Part shown: positions 27,866 to 37,120 of the stretch, piece by piece
Layout of the letters: each line of letters opens with the position of its first letter
How positions within the stretch are numbered: the first letter of the stretch is position 1
Origin: Mycolicibacter kumamotonensis
GTDB taxonomy: Bacteria > Actinomycetota > Actinomycetes > Mycobacteriales > Mycobacteriaceae
Reading direction: 5' to 3'
DNA length: 64,000 bases
Assembly: GCF_002086285.1 (NCBI RefSeq)
Contig: NZ_MVHU01000001.1
Coordinates: 124,001-188,000, forward strand
Notes under the pieces: generated by a model
Database searches by the model: none
Seen by the model: the letters and a program-made list of their open reading frames with translations, nothing else
What the model was told of the DNA's origin: nothing
Made by a program: the position numbers and the translations under genes

Positions 27866-28948
27866 ATGGGGGATTTGATGACGCATTACAGCTATCGATG
27901 GCTGACGGCGGGTCTGTTGGCGGGGAGCTGCGCCGGCTTGATGGGGCTGACCTCGATGCTCGGCGCGGGGGTCGCGCTCGGCGAGGACACCGCGCTCATC
28001 TTGGGGTCGGCTCTTCAGCCCACCCCGAAGGACTCGTACATCGACCAGGTCATGGCCGATTTCCTCAACCCCCAGAATCCGTTTCCCGGTCAGCCGACGT
28101 TCCCCGGCTACACCCCCGTCGGGGTGACCACGCCGGAGACCGATTACGGCCCGGGTCTGACCCAGGGCGTCGACGACCTCGACAAAGCGATCATGGAGCA
28201 CCTGGCCAACGGTGACAACATCACCGTCTGGGGCTACTCGATGAGCGCCGCGGTGGCCACTCAGGAGCTGATCAACCTGCTTGCGTTGCCGCCCGGCGAA
28301 CAGCCGGATCCGGAGCAGCTGAGCTTCGTGTTGCTGGAGAACCTCGGCAATCCCAACGGCGGGTTCTTCACCCGCTTCGAGGGCTCGGGGATGCCGGTCA
28401 CGCCTCCGGACGGCATCTACCACACCGACATCTACACCATCGAGTACAGCGGGGCGACCGACTTCCCGAAGTACCCGCTGAACTTCTTCGCGCTGGCGAA
28501 CGCGATGGCCGGCTACGTCTACCTGCACCCGGCGCTGCTGCCGGGGTGGCCGACGACGTTCGACCCCGACTCGATCGCCGACGCGGTACAGCTGCCGACC
28601 GCCGAGGATGTCAACACCGACTACTTCCTCATCCCGACCCAGAACCTGCCGCTGCTCGACGGGATCCGGGCGTTCCCGGTGTTCGGCCCGGCGATGGCCG
28701 ACCTGGTTCAGCCGGCGCTGCGGGTGCTGGTCGACCTGGGCTATGACCGCACCGATGTGGCCGACGTCGTCACACCCGTGTCGTGGAGCATGCCGCCGAT
28801 CGACTGGGAGACCCTGACGCAGAATCTCCAACTCGGCTTCGAGCAGGGCTGGATCGCCGCCCAGGTCGATCTGGGGATGCTCCCGGAGTCCGAGCTGCCG
28901 GATCTGTACCCGTACCTGCCGGACCTGTCCGGTTTGATCGGGGCCTAG
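27866..28948 (+). CDS. Secreted PE-PPE-domain alpha/beta hydrolase
   Basis: Protein of 360 residues with an N-terminal hydrophobic signal (LTAGLLAGSCAGLMGL). The PE-PPE hydrolase domain shows ALILGSALQPTP, the nucleophile elbow WGYSMSAAVA (Ser near residue 128) and YHTDIYTIEYSG. No PE or PPE head is present. ATG 27866 follows GAGGTAA; ATG 27878 preceded by GGGGGA is an equally possible start and gives a cleaner signal peptide. It is similar in plan to the protein at 12856 but about 125 residues shorter at the C-terminus. Confidence 0.85.
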   Translation: MGDLMTHYSYRWLTAGLLAGSCAGLMGLTSMLGAGVALGEDTALILGSALQPTPKDSYIDQVMADFLNPQNPFPGQPTFPGYTPVGVTTPETDYGPGLTQGVDDLDKAIMEHLANGDNITVWGYSMSAAVATQELINLLALPPGEQPDPEQLSFVLLENLGNPNGGFFTRFEGSGMPVTPPDGIYHTDIYTIEYSGATDFPKYPLNFFALANAMAGYVYLHPALLPGWPTTFDPDSIADAVQLPTAEDVNTDYFLIPTQNLPLLDGIRAFPVFGPAMADLVQPALRVLVDLGYDRTDVADVVTPVSWSMPPIDWETLTQNLQLGFEQGWIAAQVDLGMLPESELPDLYPYLPDLSGLIGA

Positions 28949-28992
28949 GACGCGACGGCAAGTCGCCCGTGGCAGGCCAGGGTCGGCCGGCT

Positions 28993-29011
28993 CCACCGGG
29001 CGACCCGGTGG
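28993..29011. terminator. Hairpin between convergent genes
   Basis: CCACCGGG-CGA-CCCGGTGG forms a perfect 8-base stem with a 3-base loop between the stops of two convergent genes. It lacks a T-run, as is common in mycobacteria, and could end transcription from both sides. Confidence 0.5.
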
Positions 29012-29014
29012 CGA

Positions 29015-30361
29015 CTAGGCCGTGACGGCGAACAACGCATCCCAGAGCCCTTGGATATCGAAGGGCCCGAGGATCCCGACGTTGTCGGCGATGTTGTACA
29101 GGTAGTCACCCAGGAAGTCGTGGATCTGCTCGACGCTGGGAAGAAAGTCGCTGGTGTCGATCACCACGTCGGGCGGAAGCGGATTCTTCAGGTCCAGCAG
29201 CACCGTACCCAGCCGCCACAGCCACGCTTCGTAGTCGATGATCTCCGAGGTCGACACATTGGCGGTGCCCTCGTCGTAGGCGGCCAGCCATTGGTCGATC
29301 ACCGGGTTGCCCGGCCACAGGTCACCGACCGCCTTGGCCAGCAGGAAGTAGCTGGGCATGTTCCAGTCCTCGGCGTTGAGGATGTTGCCGTCCGGGTCGG
29401 GCAGCAGGCACGGACCGGGGCAGAGCGGGCTGCCGGGGATGAACGGGTTGAACGCCACCAGCATCGAGGCGAGCACCGCCTGCATCACCCTGCCGAACTC
29501 CACCAGGTCGGGCAGCTGGAACTTCTCGGGGTCGAAGGGCTGCATCAGGCTGTTGAAGAAGTTGATGAACGGTTGGTCGAAGTTCATCTCGTAGGACGAT
29601 CCGGCCCACGGCATCAACGGCGTGTTCGGGTCGATGTTCGGGTAGTCCTCGGGGTTCAGGCCCAGCTGCTCGAGGGTGCGACTGCCTTCCCAGTGGAACC
29701 CGTCGTGGGCCAGCCCGCTGTTGATCATGCCCGGTGAATTCGGGTCGAAATAGTAGGAATTGCCGTCCATCATGTCCGAGAACGGAACCTGGAACCAGTT
29801 CTCGATCAGCGGAAACTTTTGCACCCCCGTGATGATCAGCAGGCTCCACACCGCCTGGTCGATCCAGGTGAACCCGGTAATGGGGCTGGTCGGAATGGCC
29901 GGGAGACAATCCAGGCTGGCACAACTCGGGTGAACCGGGATCTCGACATTGGCCAGCATGGACAGCTGCTGGCCCAGACCCGGATAGAAGAAGTCCCCCT
30001 CGTGGCCGGCGCCGGAGAGCTCCGGGAAGGGCACCAGCAGCTGGATGACCGACTCGAAGTGCCCCAGGTCACCGGGGTCCTCGCCCCAGATGTTGGTCGG
30101 GCTGCCGACGAACCACGGGCCACTGAAGAACAGCGACCTCGACAGGGTGTCCAGCGCGTGGATCTCGTTCGCCGGAACGTTGAGGAGGGCTTGGAAGAGG
30201 TTCAGCGGAACGTTCAGCAACGACTCATCGGCGGTGAGGCGCCCGGCGAGGTGTGCCACCGCGGCCTCCGGGACGGGCGATGCGACCGGAGTGACCGCGA
30301 TGAAACCCGCGGTGGTGATTGCCAGCCCAGCACTACACCACGAGCGCAGGCCAGCAACCAT
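29015..30361 (-). CDS. Secreted mycobacterial protein of an unnamed family (paralogue A)
   Basis: Protein of 448 residues with a signal-peptide-like N-terminus (GLAITTAGFIAVTPVASPV). I do not recognise a known domain. It shares with the two genes upstream a conserved set of motifs: NVPLNLFQ, NVPANEI, SPTNIWGEDPGDLGHF (near residue 92), SDMMDG, LMPWAG, FFNSLMQP and a CPGPC pair. Low cysteine count and many Pro, Asp, Asn and Trp residues suggest an extracytoplasmic fold. Preceded by an AT-rich gap of 164 bases that probably contains its promoter. Confidence 0.75.
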   Translation of the reverse strand: MVAGLRSWCSAGLAITTAGFIAVTPVASPVPEAAVAHLAGRLTADESLLNVPLNLFQALLNVPANEIHALDTLSRSLFFSGPWFVGSPTNIWGEDPGDLGHFESVIQLLVPFPELSGAGHEGDFFYPGLGQQLSMLANVEIPVHPSCASLDCLPAIPTSPITGFTWIDQAVWSLLIITGVQKFPLIENWFQVPFSDMMDGNSYYFDPNSPGMINSGLAHDGFHWEGSRTLEQLGLNPEDYPNIDPNTPLMPWAGSSYEMNFDQPFINFFNSLMQPFDPEKFQLPDLVEFGRVMQAVLASMLVAFNPFIPGSPLCPGPCLLPDPDGNILNAEDWNMPSYFLLAKAVGDLWPGNPVIDQWLAAYDEGTANVSTSEIIDYEAWLWRLGTVLLDLKNPLPPDVVIDTSDFLPSVEQIHDFLGDYLYNIADNVGILGPFDIQGLWDALFAVTA

Positions 30362-30479
30362 CCCGACGATCCTCCGATTGCAGTGGGCCGAGGTAGCTCT
30401 AAGAGACGCAAGTAATCTACCAAAGCATTAAATAAGTGCAACGCATCGCACCGAAGTCCGCCGGTCCGGAAGCGCACGA

Positions 30480-30510
30480 CAGCCCGGCCGCCAAAACGCG
30501 GGCCGGGCTG
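30480..30510 (-). terminator. Hairpin after paralogue B
   Basis: A perfect 10-base stem (CAGCCCGGCC with GGCCGGGCTG) with an 11-base loop lies 16 bases after the stop of the gene ending at 30526. No T-run follows on the minus strand, so termination strength is uncertain. Confidence 0.5.
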
Positions 30511-30525
30511 CCGTGGTGTGCCGAT

Positions 30526-32277
30526 CTAGAAGCTGAACCAGCTCGACATCTCTGTCCATAGGTCGGTGAGCCCCAGATAGACGCTGTCGTGCTCGGGGTC
30601 CAGGGCGTGCAGGAAGTCGTCCCAGACCAGCAGCGAGTTCTTGCCGCCGTAGTCGCCGATCTCCTGCATGTCCAACGGCAGGTCGGGGTTCCAGGTCGGC
30701 GGCATGTAGTGGCCGGTCTCCGGGTTGATCGGCCACGGCCCCAGCAGACCCGGATCGGTCAGGATCCCTCCGTTGACGACCAGTGCCGGCAACCAGGGAT
30801 TGATGGCCGCGAGCGAGTCGATGATCTGGTTGTGGGTGTCCGCGTCGAAGGTGAACATGCCGGTCTGCAGCGCAGAAATACCGGCCAAGATCTGCTCGTC
30901 GGTCCCGCCGTTGGCGTTGCCGACGGCGTTGTCGCCCGCTTGCTCGGTCAGATCGATCCACTGCTGGATCTGCGGGTTGGGAGCGCCGACGGCCTGGATC
31001 GACTTGACCAGGTCCAGGGTGGTCACCCCCCATGGCGGGGACACCGGCGGCATATTGCACAGTCCCGGACACATCGGGCTGCCGGCGACGTAGGGGTTGA
31101 AGTCGACGACCATCCCGGCGATCAGGGCTTTCATGGCCTGGAAGACATCGTCCGAGCTGGCGAAGTGGAAGCCGGTGAGCGGGTCGTCGCCGTTGACGCT
31201 CCAGTCGACCGGTTGCATCAGGCTGTCGAACCACTTCTGCATGGGGCCGAACGGGTCCAACTTGAAGGTCAGGCCCGCCCACGGCATCAGGTTGAGCTGG
31301 TTGCCGTACTCATCGGTGACGGGGTCGCCGTTCCCGTCGAGAATGGTATGCGTTCCCGGGTAGCCGAAGCCGGGCTGAGCCTCACCGGACCATGGCTGCC
31401 CGCCGTACATGGGCCCGCCCGGCACCGCGCCGCCCTCACCGACACCGGCATCCGGGTTGGCGATACCGCCGGAGGTGGGGTTGTCGGGGTCGCTGTACGG
31501 GGTGTCGGGGAACTTGTAGCCGTCGAGCATCTGCTGGATCGGCACCTTCAGCCAGTACTTGAACAGGTCCAGCTGGTTGTCGTCATTGGGGAAGTTGGTG
31601 AACTTCGCGAAGAAGTTCAGCATCGCGTCCAAACCGGTGACCCCGGTGATCGGCTCGACCGGCGACATCGGGTAGCACTGGATCGAGTCACACGACGCGC
31701 TGACCGGCAGCAGGGCCGCGGCGAACATCGCGAACTGCTGGCCCCAGCCCGCGGTGCCGTTGGCCAGGGCATCCGGGTCGATCGTGGGGTCGTACAGGCC
31801 AGATAGCTGGGGTGCGAATGGGAAGAGGTAGTCCATCACTGCCATGAAGTGGCCCGGGTCGCCCGGGTCCTCTCCCCAGATGTTGGTGGCGCTGGGGGTG
31901 AACCAGTTCCCGGTGAAGAAGAACGAGTTGGCCAGCACGTTGGTGGCCGACACCTCGTTGTATGGGATGTTGACGAAGTCCTGGAAGAGGTTGAACGGGA
32001 TGTTCAGGATCGAGGCCTCCGCCGCGAGCTGTACCGCCCGCTCGGCGGCCGTCAGACCCGACGCCCACGGCGCGACCGGCGCAACCGGGGCGATCGCGAG
32101 GGCACTTGCTGCCGCAACCGCCGCACCGGCGGTCGCTAATCCGCGCTGAGGCACCGCGCGATGCGCACCGGCGGCCGCAGCCCGCCGCTGAGCACGATTT
32201 GCGCCAGCGACCGCGTACCGTCGCTTCGGCGCCGCGCGATGTGCACCACCGCGCTGACGCGTCACACCATCTATCAC
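30526..32277 (-). CDS. Secreted mycobacterial protein of an unnamed family (paralogue B)
   Basis: Protein of 583 residues from GTG 32277, which follows AGAGGGGGAACT; an ATG at 32313 would add 12 residues but has no better site. The N-terminus is long and arginine-rich (about 45 residues) before a hydrophobic alanine-rich stretch, a plan seen in some mycobacterial exported proteins. Family motifs: NIPFNLFQ, NIPYNEV, SATNIWGEDPGDPGHFM, LMPWAG, WFDSLMQPVD and CPGLC. An acidic Gly/Pro-rich insert lies between the SDG-type motif and LMPW. No known domain recognised. Confidence 0.75.
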   Translation of the reverse strand: MIDGVTRQRGGAHRAAPKRRYAVAGANRAQRRAAAAGAHRAVPQRGLATAGAAVAAASALAIAPVAPVAPWASGLTAAERAVQLAAEASILNIPFNLFQDFVNIPYNEVSATNVLANSFFFTGNWFTPSATNIWGEDPGDPGHFMAVMDYLFPFAPQLSGLYDPTIDPDALANGTAGWGQQFAMFAAALLPVSASCDSIQCYPMSPVEPITGVTGLDAMLNFFAKFTNFPNDDNQLDLFKYWLKVPIQQMLDGYKFPDTPYSDPDNPTSGGIANPDAGVGEGGAVPGGPMYGGQPWSGEAQPGFGYPGTHTILDGNGDPVTDEYGNQLNLMPWAGLTFKLDPFGPMQKWFDSLMQPVDWSVNGDDPLTGFHFASSDDVFQAMKALIAGMVVDFNPYVAGSPMCPGLCNMPPVSPPWGVTTLDLVKSIQAVGAPNPQIQQWIDLTEQAGDNAVGNANGGTDEQILAGISALQTGMFTFDADTHNQIIDSLAAINPWLPALVVNGGILTDPGLLGPWPINPETGHYMPPTWNPDLPLDMQEIGDYGGKNSLLVWDDFLHALDPEHDSVYLGLTDLWTEMSSWFSF

Positions 32278-32493
32278 AGTTCCCCCTCTAGTCCCCACGA
32301 ACCGTGACAGCATAACCGCGTCACGGCTGGGTGTCTAAGCGAGCACGGGATAATTTACACGGGTGTTGCGTTACGGTCCGCTCAGTCCCTCATAATCGTT
32401 GTCATCGGCTGGTCTGTGCTGGTCGGGCCGTGGGCGGGGTCTGACCGCGTGACACCGTGGCTGCCATCGCCACGGCGGCTGCTCGGTACCGAC

Positions 32494-34074
32494 CTAGAGC
32501 AGCGCGGCCAGATCCCCCAAGCCGACGGCGTCGAGCAGTCCGGCGAACCCGTCCGCGGTTCCCGATCCCGAGCTAGCGATGTCGCCGATATCGGGACCGG
32601 CCCCCAGTACCGGGATCAAGTCATCGAAGTCCACCGGCTGGTAGCCGGCCAGGTTCGCCCAGTCCGCGAAGAATCGCTGCACCCCGGACTCCGCCATGAA
32701 GTCGATGAGCTGCTGCATCACCGGTGACGGCGGCACCGCGATCGGGGTGTCGATGTTGGCCGGCGGGTGATCCGGCGCCGCGTTGCCGACATCGAACCAC
32801 TGCTGCAGCGACTGCGACACCGCGTTGTTGACATCGACCTGGTGCGGTGTCGGCCCGTTGGCCGTGCCGTAGAACGCATTCAGTGGGCTGTCTGCAGTGG
32901 CCAGCGCGAGCCAGTGCTCCAGGTAAGGGTTGCCGGGCCACATCTTGTCGATTCCGGTCACCAGCGCCAGGGGCGTGGTCGACGGATTCGCCAGGCAGGT
33001 GGTCCCGCAGAACGGGTCCCCGGGCGACGACGGGTCGAAAGCGATGATCAGGCCCGCGACGAGGGTCTGCAGTGCCCGGCCGAACTCTTCGAACGTGGGG
33101 ATATGAAATCCGCTCAAGTAGGTGTTCAGGTCAACCGGCACCTGCAGGCTGTTGAAGAAATTCTGGAACGGATACATCAGGTCCAACGTGAACGTCTCGT
33201 TGGACCACGGCATCAGGTGCACCGGAAAGCCGTTGCCGTTGACGACCTCATCGGTGCCGGGAATCACGTGGATTCCCTGCGACTGCGTCGCGGCGTCCTG
33301 CGGCAGGTTCGCGATGTCTCCCGGGGTCGCCGGATGGGTGCCCGCGAAACCCAGGACCGAATCGCCGGGCACCGAGCCGTCGGCGTTTCCCGCACTGTCG
33401 GTGCCGATCCCCATCGACGGGTTGATCACCGTGGGAAAGGTATAGCCGTCCATCAGATCCGACAGCGGCACTGCGAACCAGTTCTGGAATAGCGGGTAGG
33501 GCTGCAGGCCGGTCAGCGTGGCGAAGAACCAGGCGTTGTGGTCGAGGAACGAGGAGCCGGTGATCTCACTCGACGGCAGCAGCGGTGCGCTGTAGTCGGC
33601 GTCGCTGGAGGCGCTCGTCGGGATTTCCGCATCAGCGAGCAGGGTGAGCTGTTGCCCCAGCCCCAAGTGGCCGGCCGCCGCGTCCCAGTCGAAGCCGGGG
33701 GCGCCGGGTTCCGGGCTACCCTGCCCGGAGATCGCCGTGAACGGAAACGCCAGGTCGATCAGGCCCATGAAATGTCCCGGATCGCCGGGATCCTCGCCCC
33801 AGATATTGGTGGCGCTCGGCGACCACCAGTTCCCGCTGTACATCAGCGCGTTGCCCAGGATGGTCAACGCCCCCACCTCGGTGTTGGGAATGTTGACAAT
33901 GGCCTGGAACAAATTCAGCGGAATGTTGACCAGCGAATCGGCGGCATTGACCAACGTGATCTCCCGCTCGCCGGTGGTGACCCCCGCCGGCGCCGCCACC
34001 GGCGTGACCAGCGCGGCAACCACCCCAGCCGCCGCGACAGCGGCAACCTTGGTATCAGATGTGTGCTTCTCCAT
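32494..34074 (-). CDS. Secreted mycobacterial protein of an unnamed family (paralogue C)
   Basis: Protein of 526 residues from ATG 34074 (MEKHTSDTKVAAVAAAGVVA), which gives a signal peptide directly; the frame upstream is in AT-rich promoter-like DNA. Shared motifs with paralogues A and B: NIPLNLFQ, NIPNTEV, SATNIWGEDPGDPGHFM, SDLMDG, LMPWSN and FFNSLQVPVD, then CGTTC. It ends in a hydrophobic leucine-rich stretch (LLDAVGLGDLAALL). All three genes point the same way with AT-rich gaps of 150-220 bases, so each may have its own promoter. Function unknown. Confidence 0.75.
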   Translation of the reverse strand: MEKHTSDTKVAAVAAAGVVAALVTPVAAPAGVTTGEREITLVNAADSLVNIPLNLFQAIVNIPNTEVGALTILGNALMYSGNWWSPSATNIWGEDPGDPGHFMGLIDLAFPFTAISGQGSPEPGAPGFDWDAAAGHLGLGQQLTLLADAEIPTSASSDADYSAPLLPSSEITGSSFLDHNAWFFATLTGLQPYPLFQNWFAVPLSDLMDGYTFPTVINPSMGIGTDSAGNADGSVPGDSVLGFAGTHPATPGDIANLPQDAATQSQGIHVIPGTDEVVNGNGFPVHLMPWSNETFTLDLMYPFQNFFNSLQVPVDLNTYLSGFHIPTFEEFGRALQTLVAGLIIAFDPSSPGDPFCGTTCLANPSTTPLALVTGIDKMWPGNPYLEHWLALATADSPLNAFYGTANGPTPHQVDVNNAVSQSLQQWFDVGNAAPDHPPANIDTPIAVPPSPVMQQLIDFMAESGVQRFFADWANLAGYQPVDFDDLIPVLGAGPDIGDIASSGSGTADGFAGLLDAVGLGDLAALL

Positions 34075-34226
34075 CTCTGTGACTCCCCGACCAACGTTTC
34101 GCACAGGATCGGGCGAATCTACATCAATTGGTACGCGCACAACGATAAAAACAGAACTTCGCGATATCCGATACAGATAGGGCGGCTTTTCCGCCTTAAA
34201 AATGGACTAATTGATCCGAAAACGGG

Positions 34227-34955
34227 TTATTTTTCCAGCCATGCGCGGCTGCCGTAGCTGTCCAGGTGGACCACTTCCCCGACCGGCCGGCGGGTAGTGG
34301 GGCCGTAGCGGCCGCGCGGCCAGCCCAGGGGAACGATGCAGCACGGCGTGACCGCGTGCGGCAGGCCCAGGATGCGCCGCGCCGCCCGCTGGCTCCACAG
34401 CGGCAGCGTGATCAGCGAGGCACCCAGCCCCATGGCGCGCGCGGCCAGCAGCAGGTTCTGCACGCTGGGGTAGATCGACCCCCAGTAAGCAGACTCGGCG
34501 ATGTGCGGCATCCGCACCACCGGCAGCCGCCCTTCTCGGGCACCCAGGCGAAGGCAGGCCACCACCAGCACCGGTATCTCCGCGAAGTGGTCGATCTGCC
34601 ACTCCATGGCCCGCGCGATGCCGGCGATCGCCGGGTCGGTCTTGAGCCTGCGCCGCAATACCAGCCCGCGCTGGACCTTCCACGCCTGCCGGTAGCGCTT
34701 GGCAAGTTCCTCCTTGACGCGGCGGTCCCGCACGACGATGAATTCCCAGTTCTGCCCGTCATTGCCGGTGGGGGCCCGCTGGGCCAGCTCGATGCACTTG
34801 AGCACCACGGCGTCGTCCACCGGGTCGGAGTAGACCCGCCGCACCGCGCGCTGGGTCATCATGGCCTCGCCCAGCGGCATGTCGAGGCGGGCCAGCGCCT
34901 CCGCCGTGCCCGGTACATGGGTGGGTGTGAACCGCGGCGCATCCGGCCCTGTCAT
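34227..34955 (-). CDS. Nitroreductase-family FMN protein
   Basis: Protein of 242 residues. The RAVRRVYSDPVDD start with RAPTGNDGQNWEFIVV and the late GLGASLITLPLWSQ fit the FMN-dependent nitroreductase fold, which reduces nitro groups, quinones or flavins with NAD(P)H. ATG 34955 overlaps the stop of the DUF2505 gene (ATGA), which favours it over the upstream ATG at 34979. Part of a three-gene leftward set with a flavodoxin, a possible electron donor. Confidence 0.85.
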   Translation of the reverse strand: MTGPDAPRFTPTHVPGTAEALARLDMPLGEAMMTQRAVRRVYSDPVDDAVVLKCIELAQRAPTGNDGQNWEFIVVRDRRVKEELAKRYRQAWKVQRGLVLRRRLKTDPAIAGIARAMEWQIDHFAEIPVLVVACLRLGAREGRLPVVRMPHIAESAYWGSIYPSVQNLLLAARAMGLGASLITLPLWSQRAARRILGLPHAVTPCCIVPLGWPRGRYGPTTRRPVGEVVHLDSYGSRAWLEK

Positions 34956-35464
34956 TTTCCGTTCCTGTCGCTCAGCCACTCCGCGGTGAACCGCTGGATC
35001 TCCGGGATTCCCTGGGCGAACTCCTTCGCCAGGAAGCTTTCGATGGGCCCGCCCACCAGCGGGATCTTGAATTCGATGGTCCCGGTCAGGTCCATCCGCG
35101 AACCACTGCCGGCAGGTTGCAGCACGGCGGTGCCGCCGCCGCGGCCCGGCGCCCCGATAACGGCGACATCGATGTCGCCGTTGACCCGGCCGTCCCCGGT
35201 GGGAGTCCAGACCTCGGTGGTGACGATATTGAGGTCACCGCGGTAGACCTTGGTCAGGATCCCCGGCAGCGCGCCGTGGCGCAGATCCTCGGTGACCACC
35301 ACCCGCACCACACCATCCGCGTCGACGGTCAGTGAGTCCAGTGTCTTCTCGCCGCCATCGAACTCGGCGTTACGGGCCAGCCAGTAGTCGCGCGAGCCGA
35401 ACGCGGCATGCACCTGCTCGACACTCGCGGGCGACTCGAAGACGATGTCGAAGGAACGGGGCAT
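34952..35464 (-). CDS. DUF2505-type SRPBCC-fold protein
   Basis: Protein of 170 residues. MPRSFDIVFESPASVEQVHAAF and YWLARNAEFD at the N-terminus, followed by alternating strands and a C-terminal helix (FLAKEFAQGIPEIQRFTAEW), fit the START-like DUF2505 family common in mycobacteria. Such folds bind hydrophobic ligands; the ligand is unknown. The ATG at 35464 is chosen because the first family motif starts there; the longer open frame upstream is antisense-like. The stop overlaps the nitroreductase start. Confidence 0.82.
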   Translation of the reverse strand: MPRSFDIVFESPASVEQVHAAFGSRDYWLARNAEFDGGEKTLDSLTVDADGVVRVVVTEDLRHGALPGILTKVYRGDLNIVTTEVWTPTGDGRVNGDIDVAVIGAPGRGGGTAVLQPAGSGSRMDLTGTIEFKIPLVGGPIESFLAKEFAQGIPEIQRFTAEWLSDRNGK

Positions 35465-35490
35465 CTGTGCCTTTCTCTCCCTGCTGTCGG

Positions 35491-36168
35491 CTATCTGCCG
35501 AACAAGCGGGCGGCCAGGTCCGCGGCGAACTTGCGGACCCGGTCCAGTTGCTCGGGTTGGACGTTGGTGGGAGGAAGGCGCAGACCCAGGTAGCGCTTCC
35601 GGTAGCGCCCGCTGCCCAGATAGCTGGTCAGCGACAGCATCGAGCGCAGCGGGTCGCCGGGATAGGTGAAGTGAATCTCGTCGGTGTAGCGGCCACCGCA
35701 CTGCTCCCCCAGCCGAGCGACTTCGGCGTAGTTCTCCTGCCAGTACTCGCGGCACACGGTGAACACTACAAACTGTTTGCCGTCCAACAGCTTTCGCGCC
35801 TCTTCAGTTTGCAGAAAGGACCGGATCGGCATGGCCGGCGCCTTCCACCAGGTCGGCGAACCGATGCAGATCAGGTCGTAGTCGCCCTCGCGCACGGCAT
35901 CGGGGGTGCGGATCTCGCCGGTCTCGCCGCGCTGCTGGGCCTTGAGCACGCTGAGCATGTCCGGCCACACTCGCCGCATCGGGAACCGCGAGAACCGCTG
36001 TGCGTAGCGCGGATCGGTGAACTCGATCCCGGCTTTGACCACCTCGCAGCCGTGCTCGGCGAACACCTCGCCGGCTGTCTCCAGCACCTTGAGCGCCTGC
36101 CCGGTGAAGCTGTAATACAGCAACAGGATCCGCGGCGCCCGCCCGCCGTCCTTGGTCTCATCCGCCAT
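35491..36168 (-). CDS. Flavodoxin-like protein
   Basis: Protein of 225 residues. LLLYYSFTGQALKVLE near residue 14 is the FMN phosphate-binding loop (usual T/S-x-T-G-x-T), and LICIGSPTWWKAPAMP is the second flavin loop. The C-terminal third is longer than in classical flavodoxins. It may donate electrons to the nearby nitroreductase or to a P450 (inference from context). ATG 36168 with a GAGGC-type site upstream. A dispersed repeat lies in its 5' region. Confidence 0.85.
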   Translation of the reverse strand: MADETKDGGRAPRILLLYYSFTGQALKVLETAGEVFAEHGCEVVKAGIEFTDPRYAQRFSRFPMRRVWPDMLSVLKAQQRGETGEIRTPDAVREGDYDLICIGSPTWWKAPAMPIRSFLQTEEARKLLDGKQFVVFTVCREYWQENYAEVARLGEQCGGRYTDEIHFTYPGDPLRSMLSLTSYLGSGRYRKRYLGLRLPPTNVQPEQLDRVRKFAADLAARLFGR

Positions 36169-36180
36169 GTGTGCCTCCTG

Positions 36181-36245
36181 GTTCATGCGGCGGTCCCAGC
36201 TTCGACTCTCCTCCGTCGAGCCTCGCTGAAGCGCCGGGTTCGACC
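36181..36245 (+). repeat. Dispersed 65-base repeat, copy 2 (intergenic)
   Basis: Same element as 12361-12425 (55 of 65 positions match by eye). Here it fills most of the gap between two divergent genes, the flavodoxin and the methyltransferase, so it lies in their promoter region. GCTTCGACTC and the later GTCGAGCC and GAAGC give it partial inverted symmetry. Confidence 0.8.
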
Positions 36246-36289
36246 GTGCGGTGCATCGAGTGCCCGTCCAGCGTATTAGGCTCGCCGAC

Positions 36290-37120
36290 GTGGCAGACAA
36301 GATCCCCGTCGACCTGCACGGTGCCGCCGCGACCATGCTGACGACGCTGTACCTCAAGGCACTCGACGCCGATTTCGACTCCCCGGTCTTGGGCGATCGC
36401 TTCGCCAAGGAGGCGGTCGCGCGCATCGATTTCGACTGGGACGCTCTGAAAGCCCCCGGCCGGTGGGCGCCGCTGGTGACGGTGCGCACGGCCCAGTACG
36501 ACATCTGGGCGCGCCAGTTCCTGGCCGCGCACCCGGGCGCCACCGTCATCCATCTGGGCTGCGGCCTGGACGCCCGCGTCTTCCGGATCAACCCGGGGCC
36601 GGAGGTGGCGTGGTACGACGTCGACCAACCGCCGGTGATCGCACTGCGCGAGCAGATCTATCCCGACCGCCCGGGTTATCACCTGATGGCGACCTCGGCG
36701 ACCGACCCGTCCTGGCTGGACGAGATCCCCGCCGATCGCCCGGTGCTGTTGCTGGCCGAGGGCATCAGCATGTACCTGACCGAATCCGACGGCGTGGCGC
36801 TGCTGCAGAGCATTGTCGACCGCTTCCCCGCCGGAGAACTGCAGATCGACTTCTACAACTGGTTCGGGATCAAGACGCAGAAGACCCACCGGCTGCAGCG
36901 CCAGTCCGGTGCCACACTGCACTGGGCGGTCAACGCCCCCGGCGACATCCTCGAGAAGGTGACCGGTGTCCGGCTGCTGGCCGCCGCCAACCTCTTCGAC
37001 GCGGAGACCTTCAGCCGGGTGCCCGCCCCATTCCGGCGATCCAGCCGGGTGGCTCGCGCGGTGCCGCCGCTGCGCGGAATGCTGCAGTACCACCGCTACG
37101 CTTTCGGCCCGGTCAGCTGA
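36290..37120 (+). CDS. Class I SAM-dependent methyltransferase, LCMT-like
   Basis: Protein of 276 residues from GTG 36290; the frame is open 13 codons further but there it crosses the repeat. Motif I is [15 protein letters not shown] near residue 84, followed by WYDVDQP and [11 protein letters not shown], as in the O-methyltransferases related to leucine carboxyl methyltransferase and TcmP. The substrate is unknown. It converges on the papA5-like gene and overlaps its 3' end by 8 bases. Confidence 0.85.
   Translation: MADKIPVDLHGAAATMLTTLYLKALDADFDSPVLGDRFAKEAVARIDFDWDALKAPGRWAPLVTVRTAQYDIWARQFLAAHPGATVIHLGCGLDARVFRINPGPEVAWYDVDQPPVIALREQIYPDRPGYHLMATSATDPSWLDEIPADRPVLLLAEGISMYLTESDGVALLQSIVDRFPAGELQIDFYNWFGIKTQKTHRLQRQSGATLHWAVNAPGDILEKVTGVRLLAAANLFDAETFSRVPAPFRRSSRVARAVPPLRGMLQYHRYAFGPVS

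Noticed and set aside
34075..34226. AT-rich stretch considered as an insertion remnant or attachment site
   Set aside because: No inverted terminal repeats, transposase fragment or tRNA are present; a promoter region for the secreted protein gene explains it.
35465..35755. N-terminal extension of the DUF2505 protein
   Set aside because: The extension is arginine-rich, antisense-like and lies over the end of the flavodoxin gene; the family begins at ATG 35464.
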